From NCBI GenBank assembly GCA_030765055.1, contig JAUKNK010000152.1:522501-586500 (forward strand): 64,000 bases of DNA. The letters run 5' to 3'. Of this stretch, positions 37,201 to 49,000 are shown one piece after another. How positions within the stretch are numbered: position 1 is the stretch's first letter; the number at the start of each line of letters is the position of its first letter. The notes below the pieces were generated by a model. It was not told where the DNA came from and did no database searches. It saw nothing but the letters and a program-made list of their open reading frames with translations. Origin of the DNA: Mantis religiosa. Its lineage: Eukaryota > Arthropoda > Insecta > Mantodea > Mantidae. The position numbers were made by a program, and so were the translations under genes.

Positions 37201-37290
37201 AGGGGAAAACCAGTCTCTTCCTTTGAAGGTACTGATGGCGACGGACTAGTTGGAGGAGGAATGGCGAAGGAGATGAGAACCAGTCTCTTC
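19236..37290 (+). repeat. Satellite array of 71-bp and 56-bp monomers, left block
   Basis: The long monomer is 71 bp, for example CTAGGTAGAGGAAGGAATGG, then CGGAGGAGATGAGAACCAGT, then CTCTTCGTTTGAAGGTGCTG, then TTGGCGACGGA. The short monomer is 56 bp and lacks 15 bp in the GAATGGCGGAGGAGATGAG part, giving GGGGAAAACCAGTC. In the left part (19236-26950) almost all monomers are long; from about 26900 rightward long and short monomers interleave. I saw no unrelated sequence inside the block. Short open frames recur because the monomer has few stops. None has codon or homology support. Confidence 0.97.
22889..25272 (+). repeat. 1,192-bp segmental repeat within the satellite
   Basis: A distinctive pair of monomers (AAGGCGGAGGAAATGAG followed by a short monomer with CTAAGTGGTGGAGTGG) occurs at 22889 and again at 24081, 1,192 bp apart; this equals sixteen 71-bp plus one 56-bp monomer. 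The surrounding monomers match in order. The right limit is approximate. Confidence 0.75.
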
Positions 37291-37385
37291 TTATTTTAGT
37301 TAATTGATGGAAATTAATCATTTCTCCACACTAGCCGTATATAGGCTAAGATATTTGATGGATAGAGTCAACATGAAAAATTCAC

Positions 37386-37457
37386 TGCCATAGCCGGGAT
37401 TTGAACCACGGATCTTCTGGTTTCCGTCCAGCCGCACTACCACTGTGCTACTATGGC
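37386..37457 (-). tRNA. tRNA-like gene, copy 1 (inverted)
   Basis: This 72-nt sequence folds as a class I tRNA: 7-bp acceptor stem GCCATAG/CTATGGC, D-arm GCAC/GTGC, and a T-loop TTCAAAT with a perfect stem if one T is bulged. Box A (TAGCACAGTGG) and box B (GGTTCAAATCC) of a Pol III promoter are intact. The anticodon loop ACGGAAA has C where tRNAs have U33, and only four of five anticodon-stem pairs form, so decoding is doubtful. A T5 Pol III terminator lies just past the 3' end (37380-37376 on this strand). I regard it as a tRNA-derived module. Confidence 0.6.
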
Positions 37458-37774
37458 CAACGTGCCGACATGACATTAAATTCTCCATTTGACTCGTATA
37501 TTTCCCCGGTAGACCACTAGGGGCTCTCGCATCCGAGATACACCGTTCGTGGCGACTTACTATTGTAAGTACTTAAGTCCCAGGCTTCATCATTTAACTC
37601 TTATTATTTTAGTTAATTGATGGAAATTAATCATTTCTCCACACTAGCCGTATATAGGCTAAGATACAATAGTAAGTCGCCACGAACGGTGTATCTCGGA
37701 TGCGAGAGCCCCTAGTGGTCTACCGGGGAAATATACGAGTCAAATGGAGAATTTAATGTCATGTCGGCACGTTG

Positions 37775-37846
37775 GCCATAGTAGCACAGTGGTAGTGCGG
37801 CTGGACGGAAACCAGAAGATCCGTGGTTCAAATCCCGGCTATGGCA
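37775..37846 (+). tRNA. tRNA-like gene, copy 2
   Basis: I see no base difference from copy 1 but the orientation is opposite. If the loop is read normally the anticodon would be GGA (Ser), but serine tRNAs have a long variable arm and this has four or five bases, so the amino-acid identity is unresolved. A T5 terminator follows at about 37853-37857. Confidence 0.6.
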
Positions 37847-38087
37847 GTGAATTTTTCATGTTGACTCTATCCATCAAATATCTTAGCCTATATACGGCTA
37901 GTGTGGAGAAATGATTAATTTCCATCAATTAACTAAAATAATAAGAGTTAAATGATGAAGCCTGGGACTTAAGTACTTACAATAGTAAGTCGCCACGAAC
38001 GGTGTATCTCGGATGCGAGAGCCCCTAGTGGTCTACCGGGGAAATATACGAGTCAAATGGAGAATTTAATGTCATGTCGGCACGTTG

Positions 38088-38159
38088 GCCATAGTAGCAC
38101 AGTGGTAGTGCGGCTGGACGGAAACCAGAAGATCCGTGGTTCAAATCCCGGCTATGGCA
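38088..38159 (+). tRNA. tRNA-like gene, copy 3
   Basis: This lies exactly 313 bp after copy 2, with the same box A, box B and trailing T5 run. The insertion ends 27 bp downstream. Confidence 0.6.
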
Positions 38160-41100
38160 GTGAATTTTTCATGTTGACTCTATCCACCAGTCTCTTCCTT
38201 TGAAGGTGCTGTTGGCGACGAACTAGGTGGAGGAGGGGAAAACCAGTCTATTCCTTTGAAGGTGCTGTTGGCGACGAGCTAGTTGGAGGAGGGGAAAACC
38301 AGGCTCTTCCTTCGAAGGTACTGATGGCGACGAAATACGTGAAGGAGGGGAAAACCAGTCTCTTCGTTTGAAGGTGCTGTTGGCGACGGACTAGGTGGAG
38401 GAGGGAATGGCGGAGGAAATGAGAACCAGTCTCTTCCTTTTAAGGTGCTGTTGGCGACGGACGAGGTGGAGGAGGGGAAAACCAGTCGCCTACTTTGAAA
38501 GTCCCGTTGGTGACGGACTAGGTAGAGGAAGGAACGGCGGAGGAGATGAGCACCAGTCTCTTCCTTTGAAGGTACTGTTGTCGACGAACTAGGTAGAGGA
38601 AGGAATGGCGGAGGAGATGAGAACCAGTCTCTTCGTTTGAAGGTGCTGTTGGCGACGGAATAGGTGGAAGAGGGAATGGCGGAGGAGATGAGAACCAGTC
38701 TCTTTCTTTGAAGGTGCTGTTGGCGACGGACTAGGTGGAGGAGGGAATGGAGGCGGAGATGAGAACCAGTCTCTTTGTTTGAAGGTGCTGTTGGCGACGG
38801 ACGAGGTAGAGGAAGGAATGGCGGAGGAGATGAGAACCAGTCTCTTCGTTTGAAGGTGCTGTTGGTGACGAACTAGGTAGAGGAAGGAATGGCGGAGGAG
38901 ATGAGAACCAGTCTCTTCGTTTGAAGGTGCTGTTGGTGACGGACTAGGTAGAGGAAGGAATGGCGGAGGATATGGGAACCAGTCTCTTCGTTTGAAGTTG
39001 CTGTTGGCGACGGAGTAGGTAGAGGAAGGAATGGCGGAGGAGATGAGAACCAGTCTCTTCGTTTGAAGGTGCTGTTGGCGACGGACTAGGTGGAGGAGGG
39101 AATGGCGGAGGAGATGAGAACCAGTCTTACGTTTGAAGGTGCTGTTGGTGACGAACTAGGTAGAGGAAGGAATGGTGGAGGAGATGAGAACACGTCTCTT
39201 CCTTTGAAGGTGCTGTTGGCGACGGACGAGGTGGAGGAGGGAAAAACCAGTCTGTTACTTTGAAGGTCCCGTTGGTGACGGACTAGGTAGAGGAAGGAAT
39301 GGCGGAGGAGATGAGAACTAGTCTCTTACTTTGAAGGTGCTGTTGGCGACGAACTACGTAGAGGAAGGAATGGCGGAGGAGATGCGAACCAGTCTCTTCG
39401 TTTGAAGGTGCTGTTGGCGACGGACTAGGTAGAGGAGCGAATGGCGGAGGAGATGAGAACCAGTCTCTTCCTTTGAAGGTGCAGTTGATGACGAACTAGG
39501 TAGAGGAAGGAATGGTGGAGAGGATGATAACCTGTCTCTTCCTTTGAAGGTGTTGTTGGCGACGGACTAGGTAGAGGAAGGAATGGCGGAGGAGATGAGA
39601 ACCAGTCTCTTCTTCTGAAGGTGCTGTTGGCGACGGACTAGGTGGAGGAGGGAACGGCGGAGGAGATGAGAACCAGTCTCTTCCTTTGAAGGTGCTGTTG
39701 GCGACGGACTAGGTAGAGGAAGGAATGGCGGAGGAGATGAGAAACTGTCTCTTCCTTTGAAGGTGCTGTTGGCGACGGACTAGGTAGAGGAAGGAATGGC
39801 GGAAGAGATGAGAACCAGTCTCTTCCTTTGAAGGTGCTGTTGGCGACGGACGACGTGGAGGAGGGGAAAACCAGTCTCTTACTTTGAAGATGCTGTTGGT
39901 GACGGACTAGGTAGAGGAAGGAATGGCGGAAGAGATGAGAACCAGTCTCTTCCTTTGAAGGTCCTGTTGGCGACGAACTAGGTGGATGAGGGGAAAACCA
40001 GTCTCTTCCTTTGAAGGTGCTGTTGGCGACGGACTAGGTGGAGGAGGGGAAAACCAGTCTCTTCCTTTGAAGGTGCTTTTGGCAACGAACTAGGTGGAGG
40101 AGGGGAAAACCAGTCTCTTCCTTTGAGGGTACTGTTGGCGACGGACTAGGTGGAGGAGGGGAAAACCAGTCTCTTCCTTTGAAGGTGCTTTTGGCAACGA
40201 ACTAGATGGAGCAGGGGAAAATCAGTCTCTTCCTTTGATGGTACTGTTGGCGACGAACTAGGTGGAGGAGGGGAAAACCAGTCTCTTCCTTTGAGGGTAC
40301 TGTTGGCGACGAAGTAGGTGGAGGAGGGGAAAACCAGTCTCTTCCTTTGAAGGTACTGTTGGCGACGAACTAGGTGGAGGAGGGGAAAACCAGTCTCTTC
40401 CTTTGAAGGTACTGTTGGCGACGGACTAGGTGGAGGAGGGGAAAACCAGTCTCTTCCTTTGAAGGTACTGATGGCGACGGACTAGGTGGAGGAGGAATGG
40501 CGGAGGAGATGAGAACCAGTCTCTTCCCTTGAAAGTGCTGTTGGCGACGAACTAGGTGGAGGAGGGGAAAACCAGTCTATTCCTTTGAAGGTGCTCTTGG
40601 CGACGAGCTAGGAGGAGGAGGGGAAAACCAGGCTCTTCCTTCGAAGGTACTGATGGCGACGAAATACGTGAGGGAGGGGAAAACCAGTCTCTTCCTTTGA
40701 AGGTGCTGTTGGCGACGGACTAGGTAGAGGAGGGAATGGCGGAGGAAATGAGAACCAGTCTCTTCCTTTTAAGGTGCTGTTGGCGACGGACGAGGTGGAG
40801 GAGGGGAAAACCAGTCGCTTACTTTGAAAGTCCCGTTGGTGACGGACTAGGTAGAGGAAGGAACGGCGGAGTAGATGAGAACCGGTCTCTTCCTTTGAAG
40901 GTGCTGTTGTCGACGAACTAGGTAGAGGAAGGAATGGCGGAGGAGATGAGAACCATTCTCTTCGTTTGAAGGTGCTGTTGGCGACGGAATAGGTGGAAGA
41001 GGGAACGGCGGAGGAGATGAGAACCAGTCTCTTTCTTTGAAGGTTCTGTTGGCGACGGACTAGGTGGAGGAGGGAATGGCGGTGGAGATGAGAACCAGTC

Positions 41101-41199
41101 TCTTTCTTTGAAGGTGCTGTTGGCGACGGACGAGGTAGAGGAAGGAATGGCGGAGGAGATGAGAACCAGTCTCTTCGTTTGAAGGTGATGTTGGTGACG

Positions 41200-44100
41200 A
41201 ACTAGGTAGAGGAAGGAATGGCGGAGGAGATGAGAACCAGTCTCTTCGTTTGAAGGTGCTGTTGGTGACGGACTAGGTAGAGGAAGGAATGGCGGAGGAG
41301 ATGAGAACCAGTCTCTTCGTTTGAAGTTGCTGTTGGCGACGGACTAGGTAGAGGAAGGAATGGCGGAGGAGATGAGAACCAGTCTCTTCGTTTGAAGGTG
41401 CTGTTGGCGACGGACTAGGTGGAGGAGGGAATGGCGGAGGAGATGAGAACCAGTCTCTTCGTTTGAAGGTGCTGTTGGTGACGAACTAGGTAGAGGAAGG
41501 AATGGTGGAGGAGATGAGAACCAGTCTCTTCGTTTGAAGGTGCTGTTGGCGACGGACTAGGTAGAGGAAGGAATGGTGGAGGAAATGAGAACCATTCTCT
41601 TCCTTTGAAGGTGCTGTTGGCGACGGACTAGGTAGAGGAGGGAATGGCGGAAGAGATGAGAACCAGTCTCTTCCTTTGAAGGTACTGTTGGTGAGGGACT
41701 AGGTGGAGGAGGGAATGGAGATGAGAACCAGTCTCTTCCTTTGAAGGTGCTGTTGGCGACGGACTAGGTAGAGGAGGGAATGGCGGAGGAGATGAGAACC
41801 AGTCTCTTCGTTTGAAGGTGCTGTTGGTGAGGGACTAGGTGGAGGAGGGAATGGCGGAGGAGATGAGAACCAGTCTCTTCCTTTGAAGGTACTGTTGGTG
41901 ACGGACTAGGTGGAGGAGGGAATGGCGGAGGAGATGAGAACCAGTCTCTTCCTTTGAAGGTGCTGTTGGCGACGGACGAGGTGGAGGAGGGAATGGCGGA
42001 GGAGATGAGAACCAGTCTCTTCCTTTGAAGGTGCTGTTGGCGACAGACGAGGTGGAGGAGAGAATGGCGGAGGAGATGAGAACCAGTCTCTTCATTTGAA
42101 GGTGCTGTTGGTGAGGGACTAGGTGGAGGAGGGAATGGCGGAGGAGATGAGAACCAGTCTCTTCCTTTGAAGGTACTGTTGGTGACGGACTAGGTGGAGG
42201 AGGGAATGGCGGAGGAGATGAGAACCAGTCTCTTCGTTTGAAGGTTCTGTTGGCGACGAACTAGTTGGAGGAGGGAATGGCGGAGGACATGAGAACCAGT
42301 CTCTTCCTTTGAAGGTACTGTTGGGGACGAACTAGGTAGAGGAAGGAATGGCGGAGGAGATGAGAACCAGTCTCTTCCTTTGAAGGTGCTGTTGGTGACG
42401 GACTAGGTAGAGGAAGGAATGGCGGAGGAGATGAGAACCAGTCCCTTCCTTTGAAGGTGCTGTTGGCCACGGACGAGGTGAAGGAGGGGAAAACCAGTCT
42501 CTTCCTTTGAAGGTCCCGTTGAGGACGGACTAGGTAGAGGAAGGAATGGCGGAGGAGATGAGAACCAGTCTCTTCCTTTGAAGGTGCTGTTGGTGACGGA
42601 CTAGGTGGAGGAGGGAATGGCGCAGGAGATGAGAACCAGTCTCTTTCTTTGAAGGTGCTGTTGGCGACGGACGAGGTGGAGGAGAGGAAAACCAGTCTCT
42701 TACTTTGAAGGTCCCGTTGGTGACGGACTAGGTAGAGGAAGGAATTGCGGAAGAGATGAGAAGCAGTCTCTTCCTTTGAAGGTGCTGTTGGCGACGAACT
42801 AGGTGGAGGAGGGGAAAACCAGTCTCTTCCTTTGAAGGTGCTGTTGGTTACGGACTAGGTGGAGGAGGGAATGGCGGAGGAGATGAGAACCAGTCTCTTC
42901 CTTTGAAGGTGCTGTTGGCGACTGACGAGGTGGGGGAGGGGAAAACCAGTCTCTTACTTTGAAGGTGCTGTTGGTGACGGACTAGGTAGAGGAAGGAATG
43001 GCGGAAGAGATGAGAACCAGTTTCTTCCTTTGAAGGTATTGTTGGCGACGAACTAGGTGGAGGAGGGGAAAACCAGTCTCTTCCTTTGAAGATGCTGTTG
43101 GCGACTGACAAGGTGGAGTAGGGGAAAATCAGTCTCTTCCTTTGAAGGTACTGTTGGCGACAAACTAGGTGGAGGAGGGGAAAACCAGTCTCTTCCTTTG
43201 AAGGTACCGTTGGCGACCAACTAGTTGGAGGAGGGTAAAACCAGTCTCTTCCTTTGAAGGTGCTGTTGGCGACGGACTAGGTGGAGGAGGGAATGGCGGA
43301 GGAGATGAGAACCAGTCTCTTCCTTTGAAGGTACTGTTGGCGACGGACTAGGTAGAGGAAGGAATGGCGGAGGAGATGAGAACCAGTCTCTTCCTTTGAA
43401 GGTGCTGTTGGCGACGGACTAGGTAGAGGAAGGAATGGCGGAGGAGATGAGAACCAGTCTCTTCGTTTGAAGTTGCTGTTGGCGACGGACTAGGTAGAGG
43501 AAGGAATGGCGGAGGAGATGAGAACCAGTCTCTTCGTTTGAAGATGCTGTTGGCGACGGACTAGGTGGAGGAGGGATTGGCGGAGGAGATGAGAACCAGT
43601 CTCTTCGTTTGAAGGTGCTGTTGGTGACGAACTAGGTAGAGGAAGGAATGGTGGAGGAGATGAGAACCAGTCTCTTCGTTTGAAGGTGCTGTTGGCGACG
43701 GACTAGGTAGAGGAAAGAATGGCGGAGGAGATGAGAACCAGTCTCTTCCTTTGAAGGTGCTGTTGGCGACGGACTAGGTAGAGGAGGGAATGGCGGAGGA
43801 GATGTGAACCAGTCTCTTCCTTTGAAGGTACTGTTGGTGAGGGACTAGGTGGAGGAGGGAATGGCGGTGGAGATGAGAACCAGTCTCTTCCTTTGAAGGT
43901 GCTGTTGGCGACGGACTAGGTAGAGGAGGGAATGGCGGAGGAGATGAGAACCAGTCTCTTCGTTTGAAGGTGCTGTTGGTGAGGGACTAGGTGGAGGAGG
44001 GAATGGCGGAGGAGATGAGAACCAGTCTCTTCCTTTGAAGGTACTGTTGGTGACGGACTAGGTGGAGGAGGGAATGGCGGAGGAGATGAGAACCAGTCTC

Positions 44101-45600
44101 TTCCTTTGAAGGTGCTGTTGGCGACGGACGAGGTGGAGGAGGGAATGGCGGAGGAGATGAGAACCAGTCTCTTCCTTTGAAGGTGCTGTTGGCGAGAGAC
44201 GAGGTGGAGGAGAGAATGGCGGAGGAGATGAGAACCAGTCTCTTCCTTTGAAGGTGCTGTTGGTGAGGGACTAGGTGGAGGAGGGAATGGCGGAGGAGAT
44301 GAGAAGCAGTCTCTTCCTATGAAGGTACTGTTGGTGACGGACTAGGTGGAGGAGGGAATGGCGGAGGAGATGAGAACCAGTCTCTTCCTTTGAAGGTGCT
44401 GTTGGCGACGAACTAGTTGGAGGAGGGAATGGCGGAGGACATGAGAACCAGTCTCTTCCTTTGAAGGTACTGTTGGGGACGAACTAGGTAGAGGAAGGAA
44501 TGGCGGAGGAGATGAGAACCAGTCTCTTCCTTTGAAGGTATTGTTGGCGACGAACTAGGTGGAGGAGGGGAAAACCAGTCTCTTCCTTTGAAGGTGCTGT
44601 TGGCGACTGACAAGGTGGAGCAGGGGAAAATCAGTCTCTTCCTTTGAAGGTACTGTTGGCGACGAACTAGGTGGAGGAGGGTAAAACCAGTCTCTTCCTT
44701 TGAAGGTGCTGTTGGCGACGGACTAGGTGGAGGAGGGAATGGCGGAGGAGATGAGAACCAGTCTCTTCCTTTGAAGGTACTGTTGGCGACGGACTAGGTA
44801 GAGGAAGGAATGGCGGAGGAGATGAGAACCAGTCTCTTCCTTTGAAGGTGCTGTTGGCGACGGACTACGTAGAGGAAGGAATGGCGGAGGAGATGAGAAC
44901 CAGTCTCTTCGTTTCAAGGTGCTGTTGGCGACGGACTAGGTAGAGGAAGGAATGGCGGAGGAGATGAGAACCAGTCTCTTCGTTTGAAGGTGTTGTTGGC
45001 GACGAACTAGGTAGAGGAAGGAATGGCGGAGGAGATGAGAACCAGTCTTTTCGTTTGAAGGTGCTGTTGGCGACGTACTAGGTAGAGGAAAGAATGGCGG
45101 AGGAGATGAGAACCAGTCTCTTCGTTTCAAGGTGCTGTTGGCAACGGACTAGGTAGAGGAAGGAATGGCGGAGGAGATGAGAACCAGTCTCTTCGCTTGA
45201 AGGTGCTGTTGGTGACGAACTAGGTAGAGGAAGGAATGGCGGAGGAGATGAGAACCAGTCTCTTCGTTTGAAGGTGCTGTTGGCGACGGACTAGGTAGAG
45301 GAAGGAATGGCGGAGGAGATGAGAACCAGTCTCTTCGTTTGAAGGTGCTGTTGGCGACGGACTAGGTAGAGGAAAGAATGGCGGAGGAGATGAGAACCAG
45401 TCTCTTCCTTTGAAGGTGCTCTTGGCGACGGACTAGGTAGGGGAAGGAATGGCGTAGGAGAGGAGAACCAGTCTCTTCCTTTGAAGGTGCTGTTGGTGAC
45501 GGACTAGGTAGAGGAAGGAATGGCGGAGGAGATGAGAAACAGTCTCTTCCTTTGAAGGTGCTGTTGGCGACAGACTAGGTGGAGGAGGGGAAAATCAGTC
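41200..45600 (+). repeat. 2,152-bp internal duplication inside the 9,325-bp unit
   Basis: The rare variant CGGAGGACATGAG followed by TACTGTTGGGGACGAAC occurs at 42281 and at 44433, 2,152 bp apart. Flanking monomers also match, except for a 6-bp deletion near 41717. The same pair recurs in the next two higher-order copies. Limits are approximate. Confidence 0.75.
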
Positions 45601-46024
45601 TCTTCCTTTGAAGATGCTGTTGGTGACGGACTTGGTCGGGGAAGGAATGGCGGAGGAGATGAGAACCAGTCTCTTCCTTTGTAGGTGCTGTTGGTGACGG
45701 ACTAGGTAGGGGAAGGAATGGCGGAGGAGATGAGAACCAGTCTCTTCCTTTGAAGATGCTGTTGGTGACGGACCAGGTAGGGGAAGGAATGGCGGAGGAG
45801 ATGAGAACCAGTGTCTTGCTTTGTAGGTGCTGTTGGCAACGGACTAGGTAGAGGAAGGAATGGCGGAGGATATGAGAACCAGTCTCTTCGTTTGAAGATG
45901 CTGTTGGCGACGTACTAGGTGGAGGAGGGAATGGCGGAGGAGATGAGAACCAGTCTCTTCCTTTGAAGGTGCTGTTGGCGACGGACTAGGTAGAGGAGGG
46001 AATGGCGGAGGAGATGTGAACCAG

Positions 46025-46045
46025 TCTCTCTCTCTCTCTCTCTCT
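46025..46045 (+). repeat. CT dinucleotide expansion inside a satellite monomer
   Basis: A run of about ten TC units replaces the usual CTCTTCCTT segment of one monomer. The same expansion, with the same length, is at 55350-55370 in the next higher-order copy. Confidence 0.9.
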
Positions 46046-49000
46046 GAAGGTGCTGTTGGTGACGAACTAGGTAGAGGAAGGAATGGCGGAGGAGATGAGA
46101 ACCAGTCTCTTCCTTTGAAGATGCTGTTGGCGACGGACAAGGTGGAGGAGGGAATGGCGGAGGAGATGAGAACCAGTCTGTTCCTTTGAAGGTGCTGTTG
46201 GTGACGAAATAGGTAGAGGAAGGAATGGCGGAGGAGATGAGAACCAGTCGCTTTCTTGAAGGTGCTGTTGGTGACGAACTAGATAGAGGAAGGAATGGCG
46301 GAGGAGATGAGAACCAGTCTCTTCGTTTGAAGGTGCTATTGGCGACGGACTAGGTGGAGGAGGGAATGGCGGAGGAGATGAGAACCAGTCTCTTCCTTTG
46401 GAGGTGCTGTTGGCGACGGACTCGGTGGAGGAAGGAATGGTGGAGGAGATGAGAACCAGTCTCTTCGTTTCAAGGTGCTGTTGGCGACGGACTAGGTAGA
46501 GGAAGGAATGGCGGAGGAGATGAGAACCAGTCTCTTCCTTTGAAGGTGCTGTTGGCGACGAACTACGTAGAGGAAGGAATGGTGCAGGAGATGAGAACCA
46601 GTCTCTTCGTTTGAAGGTGCTGTTGGCGACGGACTAGGTAGAGGAGCGAATGGCGGAGGAGATGAGAACCAGTCTCTTCCTTTGAAGGTGCTGTTGGCGA
46701 CGGACTAGGTAGAGGAAGGAATGGCGGAGGAGATGAGAAACTGTCTCTTCCTTTGAAGGTGCTGTTGACGACGGACTAGGTAGAGGAAGGAATGGCGGAA
46801 GAGATGAGAAACAGTCTCTTCCTTTGAAGGTGCTGTTGGCGACGGACGACGTGGAGGAGGGGAAAACCAGTCTCTTACTTTGAAGATGCTGTTGGTGACG
46901 GACTAGGTAGAGGAAGGAATGGCGGAAGAGATGAGAAACAGTCTCTTCCTTTGAAGGTACTGTTGGCGACGAACTAGGTGGAGGAGGGGAAAGCCAGTCT
47001 CTTCCTTTGAAGGTGCTGTTGGCGACGGACTAGGTGGAGGAGGGGAAAACCAGTCTCTTCCTTTGAAGGTGCTTTTGGCAACGAACTAGGTGGAGGAGGG
47101 GAAAACCAGTCTCTTCCTTTGAGGGTACTGTTGAAGACGGACTAGGTGGAGGAGGCGAAAACCAGTCTCTTCCTTTGAAGGTGCTTTTGGCAACGAACTA
47201 GATGGAGGAGGGGAAAATCAGTCTCTTCCTTTGAAGGTACTGTTGGCGACGAACTAGGTGGAGGAGGGGAAATTCAGTCTCTTCCTTTGAGGGTACTGTT
47301 GGCGACGAACTAGGTGGAGGAGGGGAAAACCAGTCTCTTCCTTTGAAGGTGCTGTTGGCGACGAACTAGGTGGAGGAGGGGAAAACCAGTCTCTTCCTTT
47401 GAAGGTACTGTTGGCGACGGACTAGGTGGAGGAGGGGAAAACCAGTCTCTTCCCTTGAAGGTACTGATGGCGACGGACTAGTTGGAGGAGGAATGGCGAA
47501 GGAGATGAGAACCAGTCTCTTCCTTTGAAGGTGCTGTTGGCGACGAACTAGGTGGAGGAGGGGAAAACCAGTCTATTCCTTTGAAGGTGCTGTTGGCGAC
47601 GAGCTAGTTGGAGGAGGGGAAAACCAGGCTCTTCCTTCGAAGGTACTGATGGCGACGAAATACGTGAAGGAGGGGAAAACCAGTCTCTTCGTTTGAAGGT
47701 GCTGTTGGCGACGGACTAGGTGGAGGAGGGAATGGCGGAGGAAATGAGAACCAGTCTCTTCCTTTTAAGGTGCTGTTGGCGACGGACGAGGTGGAGGAGG
47801 GGAAAACCAGTCGCCTACTTTGAAAGTCCCGTTGGTGACGGACTAGGTAGAGGAAGGAACGGCGGAGGAGATGAGCACCAGTCTCTTCCTTTGAAGGTAC
47901 TGTTGTCGACGAACTAGGTAGAGGAAGGAATGGCGGAGGAGATGAGAACCAGTCTCTTCGTTTGAAGGTGCTGTTGGCGACGGAATAGGTGGAAGAGGGA
48001 ATGGCGGAGGAGATGAGAACCAGTCTCTTTCTTTGAAGGTGCTGTTGGCGACGGACTAGGTGGAGGAGGGAATGGAGGCGGAGATGAGAACCAGTCTCTT
48101 TGTTTGAAGGTGCTGTTGGCGACGGACGAGGTAGAGGAAGGAATGGCGGAGGAGATGAGAACCAGTCTCTTCGTTTGAAGGTGCTGTTGGTGACGAACTA
48201 GGTAGAGGAAGGAATGGCGGAGGAGATGAGAACCAGTCTCTTCGTTTGAAGGTGCTGTTGGTGACGGACTAGGTAGAGGAAGGAATGGCGGAGGATATGG
48301 GAACCAGTCTCTTCGTTTGAAGTTGCTGTTGGCGACGGAGTAGGTAGAGGAAGGAATGGCGGAGGAGATGAGAACCAGTCTCTTCGTTTGAAGGTGCTGT
48401 TGGCGACGGACTAGGTGGAGGAGGGAATGGCGGAGGAGATGAGAACCAGTCTTACGTTTGAAGGTGCTGTTGGTGACGAACTAGGTAGAGGAAGGAATGG
48501 TGGAGGAGATGAGAACACGTCTCTTCCTTTGAAGGTGCTGTTGGCGACGGACGAGGTGGAGGAGGGAAAAACCAGTCTGTTACTTTGAAGGTCCCGTTGG
48601 TGACGGACTAGGTAGAGGAAGGAATGGCGGAGGAGATGAGAACTAGTCTCTTACTTTGAAGGTGCTGTTGGCGACGAACTACGTAGAGGAAGGAATGGCG
48701 GAGGAGATGCGAACCAGTCTCTTCGTTTGAAGGTGCTGTTGGCGACGGACTAGGTAGAGGAGCGAATGGCGGAGGAGATGAGAACCAGTCTCCTCCTTTG
48801 AAGGTGCAGTTGATGACGAACTAGGTAGAGGAAGGAATGGTGGAGAGGATGATAACCTGTCTCTTCCTTTGAAGGTGTTGTTGGCGACGGACTAGGTAGA
48901 GGAAGGAATGGCGGAGGAGATGAGAACCAGTCTCTTCTTCTGAAGGTGCTGTTGGCGACGGACTAGGTGGAGGAGGGAACGGCGGAGGAGATGAGAACCA

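Larger units (their letters stand above)
37291..38186. mobile_element. tRNA-derived composite insertion with internal inversion, flanked by 12-bp target-site duplication
   Basis: An AT-rich 896-bp block interrupts the satellite. ACCAGTCTCTTC occurs at 37279-37290 and, sharing one base with the insert end, at 38186-38197. It occurs only once in the matching empty positions 30640-30651, 47511-47522 and 56836-56847. The insert is made of a 313-bp unit: one full plus one partial copy in minus orientation (37291-37666), then one full (37668-37980) and one partial (37981-38186) copy in plus orientation. Each unit that includes the middle carries a tRNA-like gene followed by a T5 run. The duplication length and the inverted 5' part fit LINE-type target-primed insertion with twin priming. 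There is no protein-coding frame. The name 'SINE' is inferred; no family is recognised. Confidence 0.85.
26950..41137 (+). repeat. 6,639-bp segmental duplication of satellite (two tandem copies)
   Basis: Copy 1 is about 26950-33589 and copy 2 about 33590-41137. Diagnostic variants such as AATTGCGGAA recur at 26961 and 33600, exactly 6,639 bp apart. Past the 37291-38186 insertion the offset becomes 7,546, which is 6,639 plus 907 (insertion plus one target-site duplication). Only scattered base differences are seen. Confidence 0.85.

Noticed and set aside
37775..37846. Functional serine tRNA (GGA anticodon)
   Set aside because: Position 33 is C, the anticodon stem has a mismatch, and there is no long variable arm. 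I keep only 'tRNA-like'.
37291..38186. DNA transposon with terminal inverted repeats
   Set aside because: The internal inversion mimics inverted repeats, but the two outermost ends are different parts of the 313-bp unit and do not match each other, so no true terminal inverted repeat exists.
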